From Paraescarpia echinospica (taxonomy: Eukaryota; Annelida; Polychaeta; Sabellida; Siboglinidae), in the NCBI GenBank assembly GCA_020002185.1, contig CM034543.1, forward strand, positions 24,882,702-24,946,701: DNA of 64,000 bases, in the 5' to 3' direction. The notes beneath the pieces are model-generated. The model ran no database searches, was not told where the DNA came from, and was given only the letters and a program-made list of their open reading frames with translations. The position numbers were made by a program, and so were the translations under genes. Below are positions 20,634-34,271 of this stretch, piece after piece. Position 1 is the first letter of the stretch. Every line of letters starts with the position of its first letter.

Positions 20634-22872
20634 AATCAGTGACTAGAGCCAGAGAGAAGATAACACAGCAGTAACACTCGTGGGTTCTTCTATGCTCATT
20701 TAAGAATAGATTACATTGTACTCGGAAAAAACAACTGCGCTAGTGAACAAGGAGACGACATCAATTATTCAGGGAATCTCACTGTGGCTTCTCAGCCCAA
20801 CGCTGACGTCCACTCATGACAAGAATTGGCCAGTGGACATAATTTTGCCAAAAGACGTGTGTGGGTTTATTAATAAAGGACAGAAGAAGGTATATCATCT
20901 AACAGTATCCTGGCTCAGTGTCAGGATCGACTTATAATCGGCTTAGTGTCATGCAAACCGCGTTATGTTTGGCTTGAAACCTCAAAGTTGTCAGCAATGA
21001 TGCTCATTAATGCATTTATATGTTTTTATCAGCAGTTGATTCTGCTCCGGCTATTACAGTTTGTCAAAGATCGCAGTCACGAGCCTTTACCACACTAAGA
21101 CGGTGGTTTAAAAGCGTGTAACCGGAAGAAAAAATCCACCAATAAAAACAACGCAGATAGAAATCAGTGAGCATTCCTGAGAACAACTAACACAGACTGT
21201 CACTAGCTCTAACCTTTCTTCTTTGCCTGCAAGAAAAATAGCTTAGTACCCTGATTCACGGTCTGGGCGGAAACAAAATAGTTTACTAACTATTGTCTAC
21301 TAATTTATAATAAATCTGTATCTGTATTAAACATATTAGGATGATTATTATATAAACACATAATTTCTTGTTAGATCAACTTTCTCTATTTTATTCTATG
21401 AAGTCTCTAATTTTGATACTTTTTATCAAAAACACATATAACTGTACATAAACTGATGCATATAAGATGCCACAAAACCTAAAAGGAAGCACTAGAAAAA
21501 TAGAAAATGCACAACTGTTATCTTCTAGTGTTCGTAGTTGAACTACGGATTACTACAATATAATATTTCCAGAAGATCCAGAAACCTTCATGTCTACTGA
21601 TCACCTCAAAAACTACTCAATTAACGATACCAATTATTGACTGAAATCATAAACCAAAGAAACAAAACTCTCACAACATCAAAGAAAGTTGAGGATTATC
21701 ACTGGCCTGGCATCAAGAACTTTTTAATGCAGAAGTTCTCTAAAAAAATGTAAGCCTCGGCATCAAATACTCAATCCATGTTGAAACATAACAATTCATT
21801 AAGCGAAATCATCTATTCCATATGTAAACAAGATTGAACTAAACTAAAGACCATCAACTGGCCTGTTATCCCCAGTTCCTATTTAGTGGGCTGTCTTGGT
21901 GGTCAGACAGACATACAATAGTCAATCATTATCTGCCATCAGAGACAGCTGCAGATGACACATCTGTATCCTGCTGGTATCTGCCATGTGCTTATAGAGG
22001 CAAAAAGTGGCTCTCTCTCTCTGTCTCTCTCTCTCTGCACAGCTGTCAATCATACACAGTAGTCGATCATCTGCAGCTGTCAATTAAGCATTCCAGGACT
22101 TCCTGTGGATGCTCTACATCTGTCTGCCAGCAGGAAACACAAACACTTGACAGAATAACCGCCATCTGTCAAGTCACCAATAGTTGTCATAATAATTGAC
22201 CAATACCACTATATAGAATGATTTTAAATACATCCAGGTATTACCAACAAATTTAAACTCATTAATAATGATGACTTAAAGTTGGCATGTAAAGAATGGT
22301 AATTAATAATTAGTAATTAGTAATTCTAAGAATTGTATGCAGACAAATTTTTCATCTGCACAAACATTATCAAAATAAATTAATTGTACATAACATTTGT
22401 AACTTTATGTGCAATAAATTCGGAGCAACGGGTTATTTGAAACCCACCACTTATGAGCTAGTTTAACATTGTTTATTTTCATTGTAATATACAGTGTTTG
22501 TATACTTCAGCAACACAGGGATGACAAAGATTACTCTTGTAGAGTCGTTCAAGGTTTTGGTGAATTATGTAGTCATTGTAGATCTGACCTCCACACAGCC
22601 CCAAAGTCCACTACTGAAGCCTGCACTGACCGTCCACGATTCAGGCAATTTCCTAACGGAAACCTTTCTAGTTGCACTGTTTAGAAACATGGGAGCCGAC
22701 GGAGCCCAGTGAAAAGCCACCGACAAAGTGGGAAGCCCAAGAGGAGATGTCTATGCAACAAGAACTCGCTTGATAATGACTATTAGTGGTGACCAGTCCC
22801 ATAGCTTGACCAGACCGTCATGGACAGTCCAAGGCACTAGGACGGCTGGGTAATTTAATTGTAATCAAGCTA
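20634..22872. other. unique AT-rich DNA
   Basis: Single-copy sequence with a short CT microsatellite at 22010-22038. Two overlapping plus frames of 71-72 codons at 22469-22712 have no recognised motif. No mobile-element protein is visible. Confidence 0.5.
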
Positions 22873-23528
<656 letters not shown>

Positions 23529-24205
23529 GTGCGGTTATGTTAACATTTTTCTCCCAGTCAGCTTGCATGTCGGATACCAAACTTTCAGGGATTACATTTA
23601 GTTTATCACAATTTGGTAGAAAAGAAACACCTTTATTTGTTCTAAATTCTCCAATGGTTCAGGGGGTTCTTAACAGTTTTAGGGTTTGCATCCAAACATC
23701 AGATGGACATAAATCAATTGTTCACAACATTACACACGTTTACTTTGACTGTTCCAAGCTATCTCATCTACTGTATGTAATGTTTAAATGTTGTGACTGG
23801 AAACTTGTGTAACCATTCCATACCCCTTGGAACATTAATTATGTTTGTCTTTTCCTTCGCAGAGACTACACATGTCAAAGTTGATGTGCCTGGACTTGTT
23901 TTTCCATGTGTTGGTTGCTACCGGTGTGTTTTTGATGATGTTTCATCTTTGTATCTGTATGTTGACAAGCCTTTTTCCTGTTCTTATGTGAAACTTCACC
24001 CTCTCTGTTGTACAGCTCCACATCTATTATATGTTAGTCTATGCAGATAATACAGGATTATCCATGACTGTCACCTAGATTAGTAAGGATTATCCCCATT
24101 TTCTATTTAAATAAGCATAGATGATCTATGTTTTACCGAAATAATCATTAGATTTATGTTTTCTATCCAAATAAATAAAAATGACGATTTCTAATTATAA
24201 ATTAC
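23529..24205. other. unique DNA, nothing recognised
   Basis: An 85-codon plus frame at 23793-24050 has no recognisable domain. The rest is AT-rich. Confidence 0.4.
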
Positions 24206-24230
24206 ATATATATATATATATATATAATTA
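24206..24230. repeat. (AT)n microsatellite
   Basis: A perfect TA run of about 22 bases. Confidence 0.9.
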
Positions 24231-24339
24231 ATTAATCAAGATAATCAGTGTTAATTCATATTATGTCCTGAGATCGTGGTCTGTCACAGTGCCGTGGTGT
24301 TAGTGACCACAGCTGACCAGTGGCCAGAAGCTTACTTAC

Positions 24340-24402
24340 CTCCTCCTTACGCTCACTCCATCCTCTGTCATACTCTACACTGGCTATGGAGGCGGTTACC
24401 AT
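24340..24402 (-). CDS. candidate first coding exon of a host gene (minus strand)
   Basis: The minus strand has an ATG at 24402-24400 in an ideal Kozak context (GTTGCCATGG), then 21 codons starting MVTASIASVEYDRGW and ending SERKEE, followed in phase 0 by a near-perfect donor GAG|GTAAGTAAG (intron from 24339). The start codon lies inside an RFX X-box palindrome, so the same bases could serve as promoter element and initiation context, or the palindrome may be a downstream-of-TSS site. I see no family signature and no second exon. An open plus-strand reading (GYGGGYHGNTNNADTVTC) overlaps it and is the main alternative. Confidence 0.35.
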
Positions 24403-24408
24403 GGCAAC
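24395..24408. promoter_or_regulatory. perfect RFX X-box palindrome
   Basis: GTTACCATGGCAAC matches GTNRCC-AT-RGYAAC with no mismatch and is a near-perfect inverted repeat. It overlaps the candidate start codon of the minus-strand exon. Confidence 0.55.
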
Positions 24409-24607
24409 ACCAACAATGCAGATACTGTAACATGCATCCTAAAGGATCACCTGTAGTGAGCGCTTCACACTGCGCACTGTCCAGTTCACACTGACCACTC
24501 CAGGCAGCAGTGGTCAGAGAAACTAGAATATTGACCACTCTCTCTCAGCAGTGCTGCCATCTACTGGATCACTATCACAACATCCACACTGAATATCTGT
24601 GCAACTG

Positions 24608-24955
24608 TCATGTCACACTGCGTCATCATACATGGTGTGTTATCACACGTGACATGGCATCACACGTGATGTGTCATCACACATGACGTGTCATCATACA
24701 TGACATCATTGCACATGACATGTCTTTGCACATGATGTGCCAATGCACCTTATGTGTAATTACACCTGACATGTCATATAACATGACATGTCATTACACA
24801 TGACATTGCATGCCATTCCATATGACATGTCATTGCACACAACAGGCCATCTCACATGATGTGTCATCTCGCCTCAGATGTCATTTCACATGAAGTGTCA
24901 TTGCACATAACATGTCACTGCAAATGCTGTGTCATCAAACATGACAGCTGTATCA
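24608..24955. repeat. degenerate 17-18-bp repeat of TCACACATGACATGTCAT words
   Basis: About 20 imperfect units containing ACATGACATGTCATTGCAC-like sequence. The ACATGT/GACATGTC cores are self-complementary, so the block can fold extensively. Confidence 0.8.
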
Positions 24956-27900
24956 TGTAGGTCACTGCATCTAACGGCCATGTCACCAACTACCAGTCTA
25001 TGTGATGAGAAATTTTCTTTAACTAGTTTCAGTAGAAAATTCTTTATTTTATTTATAATACTGACCTCTCTATGTGGATTTATTGTAATGAATAATGAGT
25101 TTAATAACATGAATAATTTCATCAATTTAATGATTATACATTACATTTCATCCAATTTATCTTCAATTAGAATCTCATAATTTAAATGTTTAAATATAAA
25201 CCATTTTGTACCTGTACTACCGTGAATCTGCCATGTGATACACGTTACCTGTGTCATATTACTGTGTCATTAGAAAATAATCCCATATGAGCCTTGGAGC
25301 CTTCAGTCAATTATGTGCCATTGCATCATTAGTAGCTGGCTGATATTACATCAAATTAGTGTCGTATTAGCGTCGAGAGGTTTGTATGGTCTATTGTCAA
25401 TGTTGAGACACAGGCATGGATCGCATCTCAGCCCTTCTGAAATGTGGCCAGTCATAATCACAACACACACCTGCTAATGCCTGATAATGTGCCGGGAGGG
25501 GATAGTGTCAGCCTTGCAGCGATGTTGATCATTTCTTCTGATACAGCGGCGATTCTTTACTCATTGTTCTATCCCAATCTGACAAACATTCTTATTAATA
25601 ATATATAGCTGATGTTTTCTTTTCTTTTTCTTTCAAATATGGTTGACCTTGTTGTGTCTACTACAAAATATACCGCATATAACAAGATTGAGGTGTCTTT
25701 GAGGTAGACATGCATGCATGCTGCATGGTCGTCACATATTTCACCACTCATGTATCGCAGTGAAGGAATTGAGGTTTCTTCCCGTTTCTTTCTTGTAAAA
25801 CAGAAGAAACATCCCTATAAGTTATTAGTCTCTAAGCCGATGTCCACAGTTCATGTTTGTTAGTCGAGTAGACTGTAAGATCAAGAAGAAGAAGTCTTGG
25901 GTGCATTACTCACTAACACACACAGCACGGCTTCCTAGTGTACAGTGTCTTAAAGGGCTCCAATGAATTATCCCAGTGTATATGAGTGTCATTTACCCCA
26001 TAACACACAGATAACTGGCCAGACAGTGGACAAACAGTGGACACAGACTCCCCGTGTGTGACCAGCTGACTAAACACCAATCGTAATGGGGCAATGTTGA
26101 AACAACTCATATCTGTCGCTGCATGTCTAAGTAAAATGTGTTTACAAGTCTCATAGTGGCTTCTCAACAAAATGTGTCCACACAAGATGTGGACCAGAGT
26201 ATAGATATCCAGTCACTTGTCAAATACACTAAAGATATACCCGAATCTGTTATTATCCTATATATTATAATTGCTATCATGATGACATTGAGGTAATAAA
26301 TATTCCCTACCCAATGACAGCAGCAGGTTAGGTGAACTCTGAAACTTGCCAGGATAGAACAACACTGCAAATGTATCAACCTTAAATGTAATATTTTACA
26401 TATACTAAGACGGCACTATGTATATATTCTAGCATTTGCGATTTCCTTCTAACCAGTCACCACAACATAATTCGTTTAAAGTTTAAAACCATTCCTGGAA
26501 AACTTCAAAACAGGGACACAAAGTCACGTCACTGAGTCATGTTACTGACACAAGGTCATGTCACTGACACAAGGTCATTTCACAGACCGAAGGGAAGGTA
26601 AAACCTTGATATATATAATTTCTCACCTGACTCCATGCCTTGCCTGATCATTGCCACCCAAACCTTTCACGACTAACTCAATCAAGTCATTTCTTGCTAA
26701 ACATAGAACAAAAATGTCAATGACATAACAGTCACTGTACAAAAAACAGTAGAAATACCTTTACTTAACAGCGGAAACCTTGACACCTGATGCTGAAAAG
26801 ATCTCGCAGCAACAAATAGCATTTATTTCTGTTCATGTAACTATGCAGATTTATTTCAACTGTCAAATTAAACAAACCAGGAAAATGCTATGTGTTAAAT
26901 GTGAATATAGTTTTAAATCTTGCCAGAAACATGACAAATACCCTGTAAATGATAACAGATTTGATTAGAATGATTTGACTATGCAACATTTTTTAATAAC
27001 ATTTTGCTTGGCTTTTGATCGATTTCAAACGCATTTTCAGTCGTGTTCCCAAGGGTCAAATGAGGGCTGATTGGGGGCATTCAATTTGGATCTTCGCAAT
27101 CAATGTCTTCAACAACCACTAACCCCACAGGACAGATCACGACGAATGCTGGACAACATTGCCCTCTGGTGGTAGGAAGTGTACTGAGACAAACAAGTTT
27201 GTTGACCGGGAATGCATTTATAAATAATTTGCTTTGGACAGAGGACATTTCATGTGACAAGGTCCATTGTCACTGTCATTCTGTGTGTCAGTATGTGCCA
27301 GTGTCAACATGTGTTAGTTCCATTGTGTGGCAGTGTCACCGTGTGAGTCACTGTCACTCTGTGTCACCACAGTTGACACAATATGATTCAAATACATACA
27401 CAGCCCTGGAAGAAGCTTGTAACAGCTCCCGTCTCAAAATAGCCACAGATGATATTTCTGCACCAAGGCAACTGTCACTGGGTCCTGGGGTGTCACCCTG
27501 TAGCAACACACCCTCCCTTGTGTTTCTTTCTACACCCTCTGGGTGGGTTTAAAGTAGACAACTAGCCATAATTAACGCCGCTTCCTTGATACATTCAGTC
27601 AATTGTGAATCTGCTTCTGTCGTGTTTAAATATGCAATGTGTGAATAATATATATTTTAATTGGTTTAAAAAGTTTGTTTTACATTTGTTTAAATGGTCA
27701 AAAGAAATGACTCGGGCCATTATCTCTGGTAACTGGCCAAAGTCTATTGCCGCGCTTATTACAATAAAACTTGTTCACAATCTGAAACATAGTTCTTACA
27801 AAAAAGTTTAACTCACAACAAATATAAACGAGGAAGCTTACTGCCACCTGGTGGTCTTTAAATAAACTAACAATCATAATCTGATCAAAATGAACAGTAG

Positions 27901-29452
27901 CACATCTTGCATTACAATTAGCAATATCAAGCATGGTTAATCCACACCACTGCGACCAGGACTTCACCAAGAATACTAATATTATCAAGATAGCAACTTA
28001 TTCCAGGAGCCAGGTTAATGTTTTATGCCCACTGCGTGATTAATTCTTCCCCCCCTCGACTGCTGTGATCGATGACATAGTTAATAAGCTGATATTAGAA
28101 AACACGAACAGCTGAAAAACCACTCGCTACACAAATGGCTATTGGAGAAAATGTGCGGGGAATTAAATATTTATCCAAGCACTTCATTAACACACTCCGC
28201 TATTCGCCATTAATGTAGACGCCAATTGTGTCCAATGAGATTGTTGATATAGAAGTGTTTCTAGGTGTCCATATCAGTTTGTGGAATCCACAGCAACTCT
28301 GCCAGTGTTGTGTTACTTATAACAATGGCATCGCTGCTGTGATTCCTGTGTTTTTCATACGAACACACATTTCTCCCATATCAAGGCAATTATCATTGCA
28401 TCAATGTATAAAATATTTATAAACCAGTTTATATTTTTATACACCAATTGTGTCCCACTGATGATTAATTCAATTTAAACACATACAGCCATTTATATAA
28501 TTATTTACAATTTTACTTTACGATATATGTGATTTTGTCCAAGAGTATTTCAGAAGTTTGTTTGGGAATTTGTTTACACTGCATATAATGCACTGCGGGT
28601 AGAACTGCATAACCTGTTAAGTACTACACATGCGACACACCCGAGACTGGAATCAGAGACGACAATGCCATCTGGTGAGTATGACCTGAACCGTGCAGAA
28701 CAGGTCAAGGTCAAGTTTTCCCCAATATGACCTCATTGCGAGGGATATTCCATCATAGACCAGCTGCACAGTGGGCTGATTAACAAAATGTTTTATGTGT
28801 TCCTGTTTGATGTTAGCTCTGTCGTAGGTGGACATGACAGTCCCAGTAAGAGAAGTGACCAATCACCAGCCGAGTGGGAGGATTGGTCGCATGGAATCGA
28901 GTCAGGGAGAGTGTATGGGACAGGACAAAGCACGCGGTCTCCAAGGGAAATGTGTTTTCACGAGAATTAGTTGGCCAACTGCCGTCCGTGCAAGAGCGAT
29001 GAATATTTCATGAACACAAATGCAAAAGACAATTTCTGATCACCAATCTACATTTGAAACACATTGAGCGTGACAGAAATTTATCGTGGAGCGCGTCGTG
29101 CTCGGAGTGAGAGACAAACAGACTCCACAGTTTATCTGGCGCAGGATTGGTGTCATCATTCACCCTGCTAAGTACGAGTCACTGAGAGAGTGGGTTTTAT
29201 GGATTTCTTTTGATATGTCAGCTGTGTCATTTTGATTATTGGCGTCTGGCAAATACATATATTCATTTGCCAGATGTCGGTATATTATATATTGTTATAT
29301 AGTTTAACTTTTCTATTAACTAGTATTAATGACTGTTTCAATAATTTCAAGTTTTAACCAATTTTTTGTTATAGAATTTATTCTGTAAAGTTATAATCCA
29401 TTTGAATATATTACTATCCTAATTAGGTATTGTATTAACTAACCTCCATGAT
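24956..29452. other. 4.5 kb of mostly unique DNA, no gene recognised
   Basis: Small patches only: GTCATGTCACTGACACAAG repeated twice at 26535-26580, and GTGTCACTGTCA-like words at 27255-27370 inside a 149-codon plus frame (27103-27552). That frame is rich in Cys/His/Ser because of the words and lacks any domain signature. No transposon ends, RNA genes or splice-supported exons were found by eye. Confidence 0.45.
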
Positions 29453-29533
29453 ACACTCACACACATATACACCCATGCACACATGCGCGCACACGTGCAC
29501 ACATGCGCGTGCGTGCACACATGCACACACAAA
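29453..29533. repeat. CA/ACATGCGC microsatellite
   Basis: Mixed CACACATGCGCG units over about 80 bases. Confidence 0.85.
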
Positions 29534-29599
29534 TGATTTAACTGAAACAGCCTACACTTGTATGTTTTATTAGTATTATTAAAGATAACTGTGTTACCT

Positions 29600-29758
29600 G
29601 ATCTAGCTAAAGAAAGTTTGTGTTGACCAATCAGGCCATTTACCAAATCACCTTGACAGGAAATGGACAACGGCTGCCACTGAATGAACCAGTGACTGAA
29701 GATGTGAAACCAGGAGACCTCTACCTGCCATGTAGTGTTATGTATCCGTGGACCATCT
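29600..29758 (+). pseudogene. coding-like left edge of the 79-bp array
   Basis: After a possible acceptor (AAAGAAAG|TTTGTG) a plus frame reads KFVLTNQAIYQITLTGNGQR, then LPLNEPVTEDVKPGDLYLPC and SVMYPWTI before TAA. The last part is the 79-bp monomer, but here the monomer is longer: EPVTEDVKPGDLY instead of EPGDLY, as if this were the ancestral uncompressed version. Family unknown. It may be a relic exon or mobile-element ORF from which the array grew. Confidence 0.35.
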
Positions 29759-32700
29759 AACTACAATAATGAGCTGCCACGGAATGAACCAGGAGACCTC
29801 TACCTGCCACGTAGTATAATGTATCCGTGGACCATCTAACTACAATAATAAGCTGCCACTGAATGAACCAGGAGACCTCTACCTGCCACGTAGTGTGATG
29901 TATCCGTGGACCATCTAACTACAATAATAAGCTGCCACTGAATAAACCAGGAGACCTCTACCTGCCACATAGTGTGGTGTATCCGTGGACCATCTAACTA
30001 CAATAATTAGCAGCCACTGAATGAACCAGGAGACCTCTACCTGCCACGTAGTGTGATGTATCCGTGGACCATCTAACTACAATAATAAGCTGCCACTGAA
30101 TGAACCAGGAGACCTCTACCTGCCACATAGTGTGATGTATCCGTGGACCATCTAACTACAATAATAAGCTGCCACTGAATGAACCAGGAGACCTCTACCT
30201 GCCACATAGTGTGATGTATCCGTGGACCATCTAACTACAATAACGAGCTGCCACTGAATGAACCACGAGACCTCTACCTGCCACATAGTGTAATGTATCC
30301 GTGGACCATCTAACTACAATAATTAGCAGCCACTGAATGAACCAGGAGACCTCTACCTGCCACGTAGTGTGATGTATCCGTGGACCATCTAACTACAATA
30401 ATGAGCTGTCACTGAAAGAACCAGGAGACCTCTACCTGCCACGTAGTGTGATGTATCCATGGACCATCTACCTACAATAATGAGCTGCCAATGATTGAAC
30501 CAGGAGACCTCTACCTGCCACGTAGTGTGATGTATCCGTGGATCATCTACCTACAATAATGAGCTGCCACTGAATGAACCAGGAGACCTCTACCTGCCAC
30601 GTAGTGTGATGTATCCGTGGACCATCTAACTACAATAATAAGCTGCCACTGAATGAACCAGGAGACCTCTACCTGCCACATAGTGTGATGTATCCGTGGA
30701 CCATCTAACTACAATAATTAGCAGCCACTGAATGAACCAGGAGACCTCTACCTGCCACGTAGTGTGATGTATCCGTGGACCATCTAACTACAATAATAAG
30801 CTGCCACTGAATGAACCAGGAGACCTCTACCTGCCACATAGTGTGATGTATCCGTGGACCATCTAACTACAATAATAAGCTGCCACTGAATGAACCAGGA
30901 GACCTCTACCTGCCACATAGTGTGATGTATCCGTGGACCATCTAACTACAATAACGAGCTGCCACTGAATGAACCACGAGACCTCTACCTGCCACATAGT
31001 GTAATGTAGCCGTGGACCATCTAACTACAATAATTAGCAGCCACTGAATGAACCAGGAGACCTCTACCTGCCACGTAGTGTGATGTATCCGTGGACCATC
31101 TAACTACAATAATGAGCTGTCACTGAAAGAACCAGGAGACCTCTACCTGCCATGTAGTGTGATGTATTCATGGACCATCTACCTACAATAATGAGCTGCC
31201 AATGATTGAACCAGGAGACCTCTACCTGCCACGTAGTGTGATGTATCCGTGGATCATCTACCTACAATAATGAGCTGCCACTGAATGAACCAGGAGACCT
31301 CTACCTGCCATGTAGTATGATGTATCCGTGGACCATCTAACTACAATAATGAGTTGCCACTGAATGAACCAGGAGACCTCTACCTGCCACGTAGTGTGAT
31401 GTATCCGTGGACCATCTAACTACAATAATGAGCTGCCACTGAATGAACCAGGAGACCTCTACCTGCCATGTAGTATGATGTATCCGAGGACCATCTAACT
31501 ACAATAATGAGTTGCCACTGAATGAATCAGGAGACCTCTACCTGCCACATGGTGTGATGTATCCGTGGACCATCTAACTACAATAATAAGCAGCCACTGA
31601 ATGAACCAGGAGACCTCTACCTGCCACGTAGTGTGATGTATCCGTGGATCATCTACCTACAATAATGAGCTGCCACTGAATGAACCAGGAGACCTCTACC
31701 TGCCATGTAGTATGATGTATCCGTGGACCATCTAACTACAATAATGAGCTGCCACTGAATGAACCAGGAGACCTCTACCTGCCACATGGTGTGATGTATC
31801 CGTGGACCATCTAACTACAATAATAAGCAGCCACTGAATGAACCAGGAGACCTCTACCTGCCACGTAGTGTGATGTATCCGTGGATCATCTACCTACAAT
31901 AATGAGCTGCCACTGAATGAACCAAGAGACCTCTACCTGCCATCTAGTATGATGTATCCGTGGACCATCTAACTACAATAATGAGCTGCCACTGAATGAA
32001 CCAGGAGACCTCTACCTGCCACATAGTGTGATGTATCCGTGGACCATCTAACTACAATAATAAGCAGCCACTGAATGAACCAGGAGACCTCTACCTGCCA
32101 CATAGTGTGATGTATCCGTGGACCATCTAACTACAATAATGTGAATGAACCAGGAGACCTCTACCTGCCACATAGTGTGATGTATCCATGGACCATCTAA
32201 CTACAATAATGAGCTGCCACTAAATGAACCACGAGACCTCTACCTGCCACATAGTGTGATGTATCCATGGACCATCTAACTACAATAATTAGCAGCCACT
32301 GAATGAACCAGGAGACCTCTACCTGCCACATAGTGTGATGTATCCGTGGACCATCTAACTACAATAATGAGCTGCCACTGAATGAACCAGGAGACCTCTA
32401 CCTGCCACATAGTGTGATGTATCCATGGACCATCTAACTACAATAACGAGCTGCCACTGAATGAACCAGGAGACCTCTACCTGCCACATAGTGTGATGTA
32501 TCCATGGACCATCTAACTACAATAACGAGCTGCCACTGAATGAACCAGGAGACCTCTACCTGCCACGTAGTGTGATGTATCCGTGGACCATCTAACTACA
32601 ATAATGAGCTGCCACTAAATGAACCACGAGACCTCTACCTGCCACGTAGTGTGATGTATCCGTGGACCATCTAACTACAATAATGAGCTGCCACTAAATG

Positions 32701-33396
32701 AACCACGAGACCTCTACCTGCCACATAGTGTGATGTATCCGTGGACCATCTAACTACAATAATGAGCTGCCACTGAATGAACCAGGAGACCTCTCCTGCC
32801 ACATAGTGTGATGTATCCATGGACCATCTAACTACAATAACGAGCTGCCACTGAATGAACCAGGAGACCTCTACCTGCCACATAGTGTGATGTATCCATG
32901 GACCATCTAACTACAATAATGAGCTGCCACTAAATGAACCAGGAGACCTCTACCTGCCACATAGTGTGATGTATCCATGGACCATCTAACTACAATAACG
33001 AGCTGCCACTGAATGAACCACGAGACCTCTACCTGCCACGTAGTGTAATGTATCCGTGGACCATCTAACTACAATAATTAGCAGCCACTGAATGAACCAG
33101 GAGACCTCTACCTGCCACGTAGTGTAATGTATCCGTGGACCATCTAACTACAATAATTAGCAGCCACTGAATGAACCAGGAGACCTCTACCTGCCACGTA
33201 GTGTAATGTATCCGTGGACCATCTAACTACAATAATTAGCAGCCACTGAATGAACCAGGAGACCTCTACCTGCCACGTAGTGTAATGTATCCGTGGACCA
33301 TCTAACTACAATAATTAGCAGCCACTGAATGAACCAGGAGACCTCTACCTGCCACGTAGTGTGATGTTTCTGTGGACTATTTAACTACAATAAGGA
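29664..33396. repeat. 79-bp minisatellite, about 47 copies, with 711-bp higher-order units
   Basis: Monomers of 79 bp start GAGCTGCCACTGAATGAACC and contain AGGAGACCTCTACCTGCCAC and GTGATGTATCCGTGGACCAT. Marker variants (acgagctgcc with ccacgag at 30241 and 30952; gagctgtcactgaaag at 30403 and 31114) recur exactly 711 bp = 9 monomers apart. One copy near 32135 is shortened. The right-hand end (from about 33040) is a run of identical attagcagcc-type copies, the youngest amplification. Each monomer in one plus frame encodes ELPLNEPGDLYLPHSVMYPW and a stop. Confidence 0.97.
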
Positions 33397-33423
33397 GATC
33401 AAGAAGAAAATCCATCATTAAAT

Positions 33424-33728
33424 TGAATCCTTGTAAAATTTAAGGAGCTTTTGCAAAATGCAAAAAGCTGCTATCAGATCACTGAGGACACTATTTCCAT
33501 GAGACACAAGATAATGCGTCCTGGTGGCACATCCTGGTGTTCGGTTTTCCGTATAACGAGTCATTGTTACAGAGTGAAATCAATTTTACAGAACAAAATT
33601 GGACTTATAACCCGATAAGAATTTTAGTGAAACGGTCCCCAGGTGAACTATATCTACCAAATAGTGTGACGTATCTGATAACTACAGAAAGTTCAGATGC
33701 AGCATTGTTCAAAAAGATGAAAGAATAA
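33424..33728 (+). pseudogene. coding-like right edge of the 79-bp array
   Basis: A plus frame opening after a TGA near 33482 reads GHYFHETQDNASWWHILVFG, then FPYNESLLQSEINFTEQNWT and YNPIRILVKRSPGELYLPNS, then VTYLITTESSDAALFKKMKE and TAA. RSPGELYLPNSVTYL aligns with the array monomer EPGDLYLPRSVMYP and with the left-edge frame VKPGDLYLPCSVMYP, so the DNA on both sides of the array and the monomer share an origin. Potential N-glycosylation sequons (NAS, NES, NFT, NWT) are frequent. No family recognised. It could be the remnant of a duplicated exon. Confidence 0.4.
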
Positions 33729-33969
33729 TTTTTGACTTGAGTAATTTCACTATAATTATAATATCATTTGTTTGAAGACTAATGGAATTAGAACGAAGCC
33801 TCCCACACAATAACACTTGACTGAGACATTCCATCTCCGGCCTGTTACATGATACAGCATCGACCTGTTACACGATACTACATCAATAGCCACAACAAGA
33901 TGGATTGTTCCTAATTCATCACCTTCTCTTATTGTCCACATCTCATCAAGCTCCTGCAGGAATTCATTT

Positions 33970-33975
<6 letters not shown>
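33729..33975. other. unique DNA
   Basis: Nothing recognised. The phrase CCTGTTACATGATACAGCATCGA is partly repeated once within it. Confidence 0.4.
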
Positions 33976-34039
<64 letters not shown>

Positions 34040-34271
34040 CTCTCTCTCGCTCTCTCTCTCTCTCTGCTCTCACTCTCTCTCTCTCTCGCGCTCTCTCTCG
34101 CTCTTGCGCTCTCTCTCTCTCACTCTCTCTCTCGCGCGCGCTCTTTCTCGCTCTTGCGCTCTCTCTCTCTCTCTCGCTCTCCTCTCTCCTCTCTCTCGCG
34201 CGTGCTCTCTCACTCTCTCTCTCTCTCTCTCTCTCTACCTCGCTCTCTCTCTCTCTCGCTCTCTCTCTCTC
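33976..34271. repeat. (CT)n microsatellite with CG interruptions
   Basis: Nearly pure CT with CTCGCGCG and CTTGCGCT interruptions. Both strands are stop-free (Ser/Leu or Glu/Arg strings). Purine-pyrimidine mirror structure can form triplex DNA. Confidence 0.96.

Noticed and set aside
27103..27552. 149-codon plus frame
   Set aside because: Composition follows GTGTCACTGTCA words; no domain, no splice context, weak start.
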